A stretch of 64,000 nt of DNA from Cellulophaga sp. HaHa_2_95 (lineage in GTDB: Bacteria; Bacteroidota; Bacteroidia; Flavobacteriales; Flavobacteriaceae): contig NZ_CP058988.1 of assembly GCF_019278565.1 (NCBI RefSeq), forward strand, positions 2,480,001 to 2,544,000, written 5' to 3'. The position numbers and the translations under genes were made by a program. This document shows, piece by piece, positions 50,676 to 59,660 of the stretch. Every line of letters begins with the position of its first letter. Positions within the stretch are counted from its first letter, which is position 1. The notes under the pieces were generated by a model. The model was not told the DNA's origin and ran no database searches. It saw only the letters and a list, made by a program, of their open reading frames with translations.

Positions 50676-50965
50676 ATGGAATGATTGTCCATAACGTAGA
50701 AAGTGTTGTTGTATTTCAAAAGAATTATGACTACTTATAAATTGGGTTTAAACCGTTCATCCGGATTTAGCTTCATTACTTTATTGTAGCAAACAAATTG
50801 AAAAACACTTTTTAAATTTACATCAAGCATTTTAGACTATATTGTTTTTATTGAACTCACAATAATGCATAGGGGACAATGTATTTTTGATATAAAACTA
50901 TAATTCACCTAATTATTGATTTATAGTCGTTTATACTTAAATAGTATAAAAAATCATGGTTTAAG

Positions 50966-50981
50966 TCCTAAAAACTTAGGA
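50966..50981 (+). promoter_or_regulatory. Palindrome TCCTAA-N4-TTAGGA upstream of locus B
   Basis: Perfect 6-base arms with a 4-base spacer, about 160 bases before the ATP-grasp ATG. Confidence 0.4.
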
Positions 50982-51010
50982 TATTCCTTTGTTTTTCGTA
51001 TATTGAGAGA

Positions 51011-51033
51011 ATATACTACAATTGGTAGTATAT
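51011..51033 (+). promoter_or_regulatory. Palindrome ATATACTAC-N5-GTAGTATAT upstream of locus B
   Basis: Perfect 9-base arms with a 5-base spacer, 108-130 bases before the ATP-grasp ATG. It could be an operator, or a hairpin in a long leader. Confidence 0.5.
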
Positions 51034-51140
51034 CACATTTTTAATCACTCCTTTTTTAATTTACAAATAATCTTTTTTTGAGCTGATTTTTCAGCAACAA
51101 AAAGGACACATTAAATCTGGAATAAACTCACACTTTTTTC

Positions 51141-52580
51141 ATGCCAAAATTAGATTTCTCAGCTTACGAAACCAAAGGGTTTTATGATGAAATGTTTGAT
51201 GAAAATAAAAACGTTAGGCCAAATTACAAATTGTTTTTAGAGCGACTTCAAAAAATGAGTCCTAAAAAGCTAAGCACATTACAGCATGCCACAGATAGAG
51301 CACAACTATCATTAGGGATGACTTTTAATGTGTACAATGACGATCAGGGCGTAGAACGTATTCTTCATTTAGACATTATTCCAAGAATTATCGATAATAA
51401 GGAATGGACGCATCTAGAAAGAGGCTTACAGCAACGTATTAAAGCTCTTAACTTATTCATTCAAGATATTTATAACGATCAAAAGGTTTTAAAGGATAAA
51501 ATTATTCCTAAAGAGATGATTTTTTCAAGTATCTCGTATTTGAAAGAATTAGAAGGTTTTAAGCCCCCAAGAGATATTTGGTGTCACATCACAGGATCTG
51601 ATCTAATTAAGGGCGGAGACGGGCAATATTATGTACTGGAAGATAATTTGCGCTGCCCTTCTGGGGTATCCTATATGCTAGAAAACAGAGAAATTTTGAA
51701 GCGTACTTTTCCTGAGTTATTTGAAAAATTAGGGGTAAAGCCCGTGTATGACTATACGCATATTTTAAGAGATTCCTTAGAATCACTTACCGATGCAGAA
51801 AACCCAACGGTAGTTGTTTTAACACCGGGCATATATAATTCTGCTTATTTTGAACATTCCTATCTGGCACAGCAAATGGGCGCAGAGTTGGTAGAAGGTA
51901 AAGATTTAATTGTGCAAAATGAAATTGTTTATATCATTACAACCAATGGTTTAAAACGTGTAGATGTTATTTACCGTCGTGTAGATGATGAGTTTATTGA
52001 TCCTTTAGCGTTCAATAAAAATTCGGTTTTAGGAACTCCCGGATTATTTAATGCCTATTTGAAAGGTAATGTGGCTTTGGTTAATGCACCAGGAACAGGA
52101 GTAGTAGATGATAAAGCTGTTTATGCTTATATTCCAAGAATTATAAAGTATTATTTAGGAGAAGATATGATTCTGCCAAATGTAAAAACATACATCTGTG
52201 ATGAAGAACAAGACCGTAAATATGTTCTTGAAAATATACACAATTTAGTAGTTAAACAAACAGATGCTTCTGGTGGGTATGGAATGCTCGTAGGTCCAAA
52301 ATCTACAAAAAAAGAACAGCAAGAATTCATTGCGAAAATCAAACAAAATCCTAGAAATTATATAGCGCAGCCTATGATTAATTTATCTAGAGTACCTACG
52401 ATTACTGATGAAAATACCATAGAAGGAAGACATGTTGACTTAAGACCATACGCACTTTATGGTGATGATATTAAAATTATCCCAGGAGCATTAACACGGG
52501 TCGCACTAAAAAAGGGATCAATCGTAGTTAATTCTTCACAAGGTGGGGGAAGTAAAGATACATGGGTATTAAATCATTAA
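51141..52580 (+). CDS. Circularly permuted ATP-grasp protein (locus B)
   Basis: A 479-residue stand-alone copy of the ATP-grasp domain seen at 44716. Same landmarks: NLRCPSGVSYMLENR, TPGIYNSAYFEHSYL, VDVIYRRVDDEFIDPLAF, and a Gly-rich ATP-binding loop KQTDASGGYGMLVGP, ending in SQGGGSKDTWVL. The canonical loop makes this the clearer ATP-binding copy. The product is predicted to ligate an amine or amino acid to a peptide. The alpha-E partner, fused in locus A, is here a separate gene 11 bases downstream. Confidence 0.88.
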   Translation: MPKLDFSAYETKGFYDEMFDENKNVRPNYKLFLERLQKMSPKKLSTLQHATDRAQLSLGMTFNVYNDDQGVERILHLDIIPRIIDNKEWTHLERGLQQRIKALNLFIQDIYNDQKVLKDKIIPKEMIFSSISYLKELEGFKPPRDIWCHITGSDLIKGGDGQYYVLEDNLRCPSGVSYMLENREILKRTFPELFEKLGVKPVYDYTHILRDSLESLTDAENPTVVVLTPGIYNSAYFEHSYLAQQMGAELVEGKDLIVQNEIVYIITTNGLKRVDVIYRRVDDEFIDPLAFNKNSVLGTPGLFNAYLKGNVALVNAPGTGVVDDKAVYAYIPRIIKYYLGEDMILPNVKTYICDEEQDRKYVLENIHNLVVKQTDASGGYGMLVGPKSTKKEQQEFIAKIKQNPRNYIAQPMINLSRVPTITDENTIEGRHVDLRPYALYGDDIKIIPGALTRVALKKGSIVVNSSQGGGSKDTWVLNH

Positions 52581-52591
52581 ATTAAAAAATT

Positions 52592-53551
52592 ATGCTTGGT
52601 AGAGTAGCGAACACAATATATTGGATGAATAGATATCTAGAACGTGCAGAAAATTATGCGCGATTTATGGATGTAAATTATAACTTATCACTAGAAATGC
52701 CGCCCGATGAAGAGCAGCAATGGAAACCTATTGTAGTAATTACTGGAGATTGGGAATTGTATAAATCATTAAACACAAAGGTGTCTAAATCTAAAGTGAT
52801 TTATTTTTTAGCTTTTGATAAGAAAAACCCAAACTCCATTTACAATTGTATTTTAAATGCAAGAGAAAATGCGCGTGCCATACGCCCTGAAATAACGAAA
52901 GAATTTTGGGAGCAAATTAATGCGTTAAACTACCTAGTGAGGGCAGGTTTAGAAAACAAGTGTCATCAAGAAAACAATTTACGAGAATTTTTTACCAATG
53001 TTAAAAACGGGTGTCAATTACTTTATGGTATGTATGATGCTACTATTTCTAGGAATGAGGGATGGCATTTTGGGAAGTTAGGGCAAGCAATAGAACGTGC
53101 AGATAAAACATCTCGAGTTTTAGATACGAAATATCATCTTTTGTTAGGTTCTCCTAATGAGGTGGGCTCTTCTTTAGATTTAATTCAGTGGTCGTCACTT
53201 TTAAAGTCGGTTAGTGCTTATGATATGTATCGAAAAAAATATGGAAAACTCACCTCTTCAAGTATAGCAGAATTTTTAATCTTAGACACAGAATTTCCTA
53301 GATCAATACTGGCGTGTTTGATTAGTGCAGAGAAATCTCTTATTACCTTATCGGGGAGTTCTTTTGGTTTCAGTAATAGTGCTCAAAAGCAATTAGGAAC
53401 TTTAAAATCACAACTAGAATATACAGCGATAAATGAGATTATTTCTGGAGGTATGCATGAATATCTTGACGATATTCAGCAAAAACTAAATGCAGTGTCT
53501 ACAGCAGTTTATGAATCGTTTTTTTCTATTGAAAATCAAATAACTAGCTAA
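52592..53551 (+). CDS. Alpha-E domain protein (locus B)
   Basis: A 319-residue, mostly helical alpha-E protein. It opens MLGRVANTIYWMNRYLERAE, the conserved start of the domain with an Arg/Glu pair, and later has GWHFGKLGQAIERADKTSR. The domain usually accompanies ATP-grasp amidoligases in this system and is fused to it in locus A. Its reaction is unknown. It starts 11 bases after the ATP-grasp gene. Confidence 0.86.
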   Translation: MLGRVANTIYWMNRYLERAENYARFMDVNYNLSLEMPPDEEQQWKPIVVITGDWELYKSLNTKVSKSKVIYFLAFDKKNPNSIYNCILNARENARAIRPEITKEFWEQINALNYLVRAGLENKCHQENNLREFFTNVKNGCQLLYGMYDATISRNEGWHFGKLGQAIERADKTSRVLDTKYHLLLGSPNEVGSSLDLIQWSSLLKSVSAYDMYRKKYGKLTSSSIAEFLILDTEFPRSILACLISAEKSLITLSGSSFGFSNSAQKQLGTLKSQLEYTAINEIISGGMHEYLDDIQQKLNAVSTAVYESFFSIENQITS

Positions 53552-53608
53552 ACGGAAATCCTTTTTACTTCATCAGCTTTATTAAATCAGCATTAAAATA
53601 GGTACTCC

Positions 53609-54451
53609 ATGAAATTTAAAATCACTCATATTACAGCATATCTATTTGATTCAGAAGTTTTTTTAGAACCTCATTATTTAAGATTTCGTCCAAGCCAAAC
53701 ATCTTATGTTAATGTTTCAGAGTTTGGCATAACAATTCAACCACAACCAGCAGGGCATAAAATAGTACAAGATGAAGATAATAATGTTGTTGATTTTTGC
53801 TGGTTTGAAGGCATGACATCTCAACTAAGCATTAAAGCAGAAAGTGTTCTAGAAACGAAACCATACAATCCTTTTAATTTTTTGATATACCCTCAAAGTT
53901 TTAATACACTACCTTTTCACTATAATGTCTTACAGAAAAAGTTGCTTTTTTCTGCATTAGAAGTAATGCCTATTTCAAAAGTGCTGATTGATTATGCTTT
54001 ATCCATTTTAAAGCATTCAAATTTTAATACCATTTCTTATCTCACCAATCTTACCAAAAAATTGCATGATGATTTTAGTGTTGAATATAGAGCAGATGGA
54101 GCGCCATTCATGCCAGATGAAACTTTTCAATTAAAGAGCGGTTCATGTAGAGACTTATCGTGGATGCTGATTAACATATTGAGGCAACAAGGTCTTGCAG
54201 CACGTTTTGTTAGTGGTTATTATTATTTTGATATGATAAACCCTGCTTATGAGCTGCACGCTTGGGTTGATGTGTATTTGCCAGGTATTGGATGGTTTGG
54301 TGTAGACCCTAGTCATGGTATTTTAACGGGCAACACTCATTTTCCTATTGCTTCAAGTGCACATTATGATCATACAATGCCTGTTTCAGGAGGTATCAGA
54401 GGTAGTGCGAGTTCTAAATTAAGTACAGAATTAATCATTGAAAAACTATAA
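53609..54451 (+). CDS. Transglutaminase-like protein (locus B)
   Basis: A 280-residue protein with the same layout as in locus A: an N-terminal beta domain, then Cys in SGSCRDLSWMLINILRQ, His in ELHAWVDVYLPG and Asp in FGVDPSHG. The DPSH in place of the usual DAT is a small change next to the catalytic Asp. It is 57 bases downstream of the alpha-E gene. Confidence 0.86.
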   Translation: MKFKITHITAYLFDSEVFLEPHYLRFRPSQTSYVNVSEFGITIQPQPAGHKIVQDEDNNVVDFCWFEGMTSQLSIKAESVLETKPYNPFNFLIYPQSFNTLPFHYNVLQKKLLFSALEVMPISKVLIDYALSILKHSNFNTISYLTNLTKKLHDDFSVEYRADGAPFMPDETFQLKSGSCRDLSWMLINILRQQGLAARFVSGYYYFDMINPAYELHAWVDVYLPGIGWFGVDPSHGILTGNTHFPIASSAHYDHTMPVSGGIRGSASSKLSTELIIEKL

Positions 54452-54553
54452 GTTAGTAACAATATTCTGCTTATTTTTGCCGCCATTTTGTATTTATAAA
54501 ATGTCAATGGTAGGATTCCTTCTGACGTTAAAAAATAATACAATCTAATTAAG

Positions 54554-55597
54554 ATGAAAATATTTCAATGTGGTCACTGCAATCACTCTGTTTTTTTTGA
54601 AAATTATTCTTGTGAAAATTGTGGACATTTAACTGGTTTTAGAGATCTAGATCGTAAAATGTTAACTTTTAAGCCAGACGAGGTCGCGCTGTTTTCAGAT
54701 CGTGAAAATATTGAATATAAGTATTGCAAAAATAAAGAGTATGAGGTCTGTAATTGGATACTTGAAAAAGACAGTCCAGAAGTATATTGCAATGCTTGCC
54801 AGCTAAACCGTACTATTCCGAACCTTTCTGATTCTGAAAATTTTGAAAAGTGGCAACACCTTGAAATCGCTAAGCATCGATTGGTTTATCAACTTCAAAA
54901 GATTGGATTGCCTTTATATAGTAAAATGGAGGATGAAAATGGCTTGTGTTTTGATTTTGTAGTACAGCAAGATGATCCTAATTTAATGACAGGTCATGCT
55001 AATGGTGTAGTTACTATTTTATTGAAAGAAGCAGATTCTGTGCAAAGGGAACAAATGCGAAAACATTTTTCTGAACCTTACCGTACTTTGGTAGGGCATC
55101 TTAGGCATGAAGTTGGTCATTATTTCTGGGATAGATTAGTATATACCAATCAAAGTACATTAACAGAATTTAGAGCTGTTTTTGGAGATGAGCAACGCAA
55201 TTATGGAGATGCTCTAACAGCATATTATGAGAATGGTGCCCCTAAGGATTGGCAGAAGTCATTTATTAGTAAGTATGCTACCGCACACCCATGGGAAGAT
55301 TGGGCTGAAACTTGGGCACATTACCTCCACATTATGGATATGGTGGAAACGGCTTATTTTTTTGGCGTGAATGTAAAACCAATTACAAAGCTTAGGGAAA
55401 TGAAGGCTAAAGTTACATTTGATCCTTATACCAAAGAAGATTTTGATGTTATTGTACGAACCTGTGTGCCGTTATCTTTTGCTGTGAATAGTATTAATAG
55501 GGCTATGGGGGTACCAGATGTGTATCCTTTTGTTATTACGCCACCAGTAGTAGAAAAACTAAAATTCATTCACAAATTACTATTGCCTAAACGTTAA
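54554..55597 (+). CDS. Zinc-ribbon + zinc metallopeptidase (locus B)
   Basis: A 347-residue protein. A zinc ribbon opens it (CGHCNHSVFFENYSCENCGH, residues 6-25), with two more cysteines near 70 and 75 (VYCNACQ). The catalytic segment is LRHEVGHYFWDRL, an HExxH-type variant H-E-V-G-H, with a later DWAETWAHYLH that supplies the third Glu/His. No signal peptide. It belongs to the zinc-ribbon peptidase group often found beside these ATP-grasp/transglutaminase modules. It is 102 bases after the transglutaminase gene. It is absent from locus A. Confidence 0.78.
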   Translation: MKIFQCGHCNHSVFFENYSCENCGHLTGFRDLDRKMLTFKPDEVALFSDRENIEYKYCKNKEYEVCNWILEKDSPEVYCNACQLNRTIPNLSDSENFEKWQHLEIAKHRLVYQLQKIGLPLYSKMEDENGLCFDFVVQQDDPNLMTGHANGVVTILLKEADSVQREQMRKHFSEPYRTLVGHLRHEVGHYFWDRLVYTNQSTLTEFRAVFGDEQRNYGDALTAYYENGAPKDWQKSFISKYATAHPWEDWAETWAHYLHIMDMVETAYFFGVNVKPITKLREMKAKVTFDPYTKEDFDVIVRTCVPLSFAVNSINRAMGVPDVYPFVITPPVVEKLKFIHKLLLPKR

Positions 55598-55730
55598 TTA
55601 GGGCTCTAAAAAATATGCTACAGAATATACTAGATACGTAGTTTCAGTCCCATATAAATAGCATAGTTTTTTAAACGTAATTATAAATCCTTAAAAACAA
55701 ATAATTATTGGTTTATAGCAGATGAACTGA

Positions 55731-56375
55731 TTAAATAGTTACTAAGAATTCTCTATATTCTTTGGTCCATAAGAGCAGGGCGTCCATTACCGGAGCAAGT
55801 TCTAGTTTGGAGATAATATTTGCACGATGTTTCTCTACTGTTCTATTCGAAACACTTAAAAGTGCTCCAATTTCTTTGGATGATTTTCCTTGTGCGACTA
55901 GGCGTAAAATGGTACGTTCGGAAGGAGATAGTAACTTTATCTTTTTCAATTGTGGTACTACTTCATTCTCAAATACATCACTAAAAAGGGTGCTAAAATA
56001 AGGCACACCCGTACGGACACTCTGAATACATTTATGTAATTCTTGAAAAGGTTCATCTTTAATAATATACCCCGAAATTTCTAAGGTTTTTGCTTTATAC
56101 ACAAAGGCTTTCTCTTTATGGGAGGTAAGAATGATAAATTTGGTAGGGATATTTTCTTCTCGGCACTTTTTTATAACCTCAAAACCCGTGAGCATAGGCA
56201 TTTCTTCGTCCAAAATGGCGATAGCTGGCTCAAGCTGTATGATTTTATCAAGTGCTTGAGCTCCGTTTGTAGCAGTGGCTAAAATGTTGTAATTGTATGA
56301 TTTAAGTTCGTCTATTAAACCTTTTAATAGAAGCGGGTGGTCATCTGCTACAACTAAAGTAATGGCGTTGGTCAT
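55731..56375 (-). CDS. LuxR/NarL-family response regulator
   Basis: A 214-residue response regulator: an N-terminal receiver (VVADDHPLLLKGL, ILDEEMPMLTGFEVI with the phospho-acceptor Asp, then ILTSHKEKAF), a short linker, and a LuxR-type helix-turn-helix (SPSERTILRLVAQGKSSKEIGALLSVSNRTVEKHRANI). It is directly adjacent to the histidine kinase gene (start at 56375, kinase stop at 56376), so the two form a pair. Target genes are unknown. Confidence 0.92.
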   Translation of the reverse strand: MTNAITLVVADDHPLLLKGLIDELKSYNYNILATATNGAQALDKIIQLEPAIAILDEEMPMLTGFEVIKKCREENIPTKFIILTSHKEKAFVYKAKTLEISGYIIKDEPFQELHKCIQSVRTGVPYFSTLFSDVFENEVVPQLKKIKLLSPSERTILRLVAQGKSSKEIGALLSVSNRTVEKHRANIISKLELAPVMDALLLWTKEYREFLVTI

Positions 56376-58397
56376 TTAGGTGATGGGTATTTGTACCGTG
56401 ATAGTGGTGCCTTCTGTTATCTTACTTTTAATATTAAAATTACCTTTGAGCATACTAATTCGTTCTGCCATTGTTTTTAGGCCTAAATTACTTTGCTTCA
56501 TTTGTTTATTCAGGTCAAATCCCTGACCATTATCTTTTATAATAACCTGTAGGGTATCATTTTCTTTTACAATGGTTACAATTAATGTTTTTGCTGCTGC
56601 ATGTTTTAATACATTATGTACCGATTCTTGTATAAATCTATAAAAATTAAGGGATTCGGTAGCATTAAAATAAGAATCTATAGGATCAATCTCAACCGAT
56701 ACAAACAAATCTGTTTCCTCATCTAAGGTTAATAGTAACTGTTCTATACTCTCTGTCAGTCCCAATTTCGCTAGTATTACAGGGTATAGTCCTCGAGAAA
56801 TACTTCGCACTTCTTCTAAAGCATTATGTGCTAAGTGTGCAAACTCTATTTGATCTGATTTTTGGGCTTTCATTTTAAGAAGGGTAATTTGTTGGCCAAC
56901 CCCATCGTGCAGCTCTTTTGCAATCCGCGTACGTTCTTGCTCCTGTGTTTTTATAAGTTTTTGAGAGAACACCTTTTGTGCAATTCCTCTTTTTTTAGCA
57001 TTGATAAAAGAACGGTAGAAATTAAGTCCCCCAAAAAGTAACAGTAAAGCTAGAGCACTAAAGAGAAATATTTGGGTTTTGTTCTTATTTTCTAGGTGTA
57101 ATATATCGATGCTTGAGTTTTGAGTTTCAATTTTAAGATCTCTTTTTTCTGTTTCATAGAGTGTTTGGTAGTAAGCCAAAGATTTTATGTTTTGAACATT
57201 AGCAATAGAATCTTTTATGGCGTAATACTGTACCAAATGAATATTACTAGCAACAGTATCTTTTAAAGCCTTATAAGTTTTTGCTAAAAATTCTTCAGCT
57301 AACATGATGTCCTCCTTTTTTTTACGCTCTTTTTGAAAAGCTAAAAATTTTTTTCCATGAGCTAAAGCTTCTTTATAGTTGCCTTGTTCAAACGATAGTG
57401 TCTTTTTAGCATCGATATAGTGCCGCTTATTTTGTGCCGTTTTATCGTTCTCATAAAGGGCCTCTAAGCTTGCAAAGCTTTTAATTGCAAGTGCTATGCT
57501 ATCACTCTCCGCATAGGCGTTGGTAATGGCTGCGAGTAGGGGAGCTCTGAGGTAGAACATTTTAGGGTCCTTGGTATTTGCCGCTAAGGATGCTTTTAAA
57601 TACGCGATTTGTTTTACCCTATTTCCCATCCGTTTATAATCTTCTGCTGCATTGGCATAGAGCGGAATTAGCATATTATAATTATTGCTTAGCTGAGCAA
57701 TGGCAATAGCCTCTTCGCGCTCTTTCTGCGCTTCTTTGTAAAAAGCATTTTTGCTGTAGAGAATAGATAATCCGTTTTTAGCAGAGAGCACATTGGTAGT
57801 GTCGTTTAATTTGGTATAAATTAGGGAAGCCTCTCTAAAACTTAAAGAGGCCTCTGCAAATTTACCGGTGTCCGTTAATACAAAACCCATATATAATTTT
57901 GCAAGTCCTACGATACGTTCCTTTTTTAAAGCTGTGCCCAGTAAGATTGTCTTCTTGTAAAAGGCAATGGCCTGTTCTAAATTATTAGTAAAGTTGTATC
58001 CATCTCCGGTGTACAAGTGTAACTCTGCCCAAGCATAATCATGTTCTAGTTTTTGCAATTGGGGGGCATACGTATCAAATAATACAATAGCCGCTGCAGG
58101 AGATCCACTGGTGTACACATGGTAATAAATAAGGTCAGTTAAGTCCTTTGCGGCATGTGAAAAGGAGTCTATTTCAATCGCATAAGAAATGTTTTGCTGC
58201 GCTATGCTATCATAATGAAATGCCGGTTTTTCAAAAACTAGATGGTGTAGGCTATCCATCCACTGTAGACGTTCGCCCTTCTCAGTATGGTTAATCTCAA
58301 TATTAAATTGTGAAATTTTCTTCGCTATACTTGTATTTTGAGCAAATACACCGGTAGTGAAAAAGATGAACATGATGTAAAGGAAAGTATTATTCAT
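56376..58397 (-). CDS. TPR-containing two-component sensor histidine kinase
   Basis: A 673-residue kinase with a signal peptide, about 380 residues of TPR repeats, one membrane helix (FLFSALALLLLFGG near 455) and a HisKA_3-type core: RTRIAKELHDGVGQQITLLK with the phospho-His, FYRFIQESVHNVLKHA, DNGQGFDLNKQ and LGLKTMAERI of the ATPase domain. The TPR domain faces the periplasm, so it probably senses an exported protein or a peptide. It pairs with the LuxR-type regulator next to it. Confidence 0.9.
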   Translation of the reverse strand: MNNTFLYIMFIFFTTGVFAQNTSIAKKISQFNIEINHTEKGERLQWMDSLHHLVFEKPAFHYDSIAQQNISYAIEIDSFSHAAKDLTDLIYYHVYTSGSPAAAIVLFDTYAPQLQKLEHDYAWAELHLYTGDGYNFTNNLEQAIAFYKKTILLGTALKKERIVGLAKLYMGFVLTDTGKFAEASLSFREASLIYTKLNDTTNVLSAKNGLSILYSKNAFYKEAQKEREEAIAIAQLSNNYNMLIPLYANAAEDYKRMGNRVKQIAYLKASLAANTKDPKMFYLRAPLLAAITNAYAESDSIALAIKSFASLEALYENDKTAQNKRHYIDAKKTLSFEQGNYKEALAHGKKFLAFQKERKKKEDIMLAEEFLAKTYKALKDTVASNIHLVQYYAIKDSIANVQNIKSLAYYQTLYETEKRDLKIETQNSSIDILHLENKNKTQIFLFSALALLLLFGGLNFYRSFINAKKRGIAQKVFSQKLIKTQEQERTRIAKELHDGVGQQITLLKMKAQKSDQIEFAHLAHNALEEVRSISRGLYPVILAKLGLTESIEQLLLTLDEETDLFVSVEIDPIDSYFNATESLNFYRFIQESVHNVLKHAAAKTLIVTIVKENDTLQVIIKDNGQGFDLNKQMKQSNLGLKTMAERISMLKGNFNIKSKITEGTTITVQIPIT

Positions 58398-59028
58398 AGG
58401 TTCTTTTACTTCTATTTAGGTGTCTAAACATTAAAGTTTTTTTGATGCATTTACGACCTACTCTTAGAAACAAATAACGCAAAATTTATAGACAATCGGA
58501 CTTTTAGTTTTCAGGAGCACTCAAATAGGAGAGAAGTAAATACGATTTTTTTCGGCTCTTAACAATTGGGGGATGTTGATGTGTAAGCTTGAAAGGCTTG
58601 TTATCATTAGTGTTATAGTCACAATTAATTTTTAATGGTGCTATTTTTTATTCTTCATTAATAGTTAGTACCCCTACGTAGTAATAGACTTAGCTACTTA
58701 TTTAAAGAAAGCAGCCTAATAAATAGCTTGCATTAAGATTTAAACTAGAGCGATTATGATCCTAAAAGTACTTTTTATTACGTATGAAACATGGAATGTA
58801 CTTTTAAAAAAGCCTTTTGAATGCAATAGCTCTCGGCAACTAAAATTGAATATAAAATGCCGCAAGAGATAAGACTAGAAAGTAAGATTAAGCTATAAAG
58901 AATTATGTAAATCTTCGGGGGAATGATTTTCATAGTGTTTGCTGAAAAAGGGTTCTAGTTAAATCGTTAGGACTCTTTTTTTTAATGCTCCCCTAGTAAA
59001 ATGTAACCAATAACAAATAATCAAATTT
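58398..59028. other. 631-base intergenic region
   Basis: No gene was found. A 38-codon frame at 58757-58873 is not convincing. A 9-bp inverted repeat lies at 58763-58806. Near 58950-58985 a TTAGGAC-type hairpin with a T run resembles the terminator after the cytolysin gene (12088-12115). It may end a short untranslated RNA or be a remnant. The promoters of the kinase gene (left) and of the barrel protein gene (right) should also lie here. Confidence 0.45.
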
Positions 59029-59598
59029 ATGAAATCATTAAAAATTATCTTTACACTCGCACTAATCAATTTGGCATGTATCACAAGTATGCAAGCACAA
59101 CCTCAAGGCACAAGCGAATTGAGTTTAGGCTATGGCTCTAACAGTATTTATAAAATTTATAAATTTTACGATGTTTCAATTTCTACAGCATTATCATCTA
59201 TTTCGTACTCTGAAATTGAGAGTAGTGGGGTGGCTGTTTTAAGCTATAAATATGCCGTAAATAATCGGTTTATGCTTGGAGGGTCTTTAAGTTATGAAAA
59301 CCTAAAAATCAATAAATTAGAATATTCTGGATTTTTAGATTTTCAACAAACTTCCGGACAAAATTACTCAAATTTCAGCATCGCTATAGAAGCAGATTAT
59401 AGGTATATCTCAAATCCTAAATTTCAAATGTACTCTGGTTTAGGTATTGCCTATTTCACAAGTGAAGCGTTTGAATCAAATACATCCTATCAATTAACTG
59501 GTCTAGGATTTCGTGTAGGGAAAAAGGTAGCAGCGTTTGCAGAGTTAGGGTTTGGTTATAAAGGCTCTTTTGTTCTTGGTGCTTCATGGCAATTTTAA
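59029..59598 (+). CDS. Predicted outer-membrane beta-barrel protein
   Basis: A 189-residue protein with a signal peptide (ITSMQAQ) and a series of alternating beta strands: ELSLGYGSNSIYKIYKF, AVLSYKYAVNNRFMLGGSLSYE, FSIAIEADYRYISN, FQMYSGLGIAYF, and a C-terminal FVLGASWQF ending in an aromatic residue. This is the usual pattern of small outer-membrane barrels. Family unknown. It is 62 bases upstream of the next exported protein gene. Confidence 0.7.
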   Translation: MKSLKIIFTLALINLACITSMQAQPQGTSELSLGYGSNSIYKIYKFYDVSISTALSSISYSEIESSGVAVLSYKYAVNNRFMLGGSLSYENLKINKLEYSGFLDFQQTSGQNYSNFSIAIEADYRYISNPKFQMYSGLGIAYFTSEAFESNTSYQLTGLGFRVGKKVAAFAELGFGYKGSFVLGASWQF

Positions 59599-59660
59599 TT
59601 GTAAGTTCTAAAAGAAGTGGCGACTAAAACGCTTCATAAATAACTTATATTTCTTTAACT

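Larger units (their letters stand above)
50625..51140. other. 516-base intergenic region upstream of locus B
   Basis: After the terminator at 50646-50675 there is no gene. It contains two palindromes, 50966-50981 and 51011-51033, listed below, in the region where the locus B promoter should lie. Confidence 0.6.
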
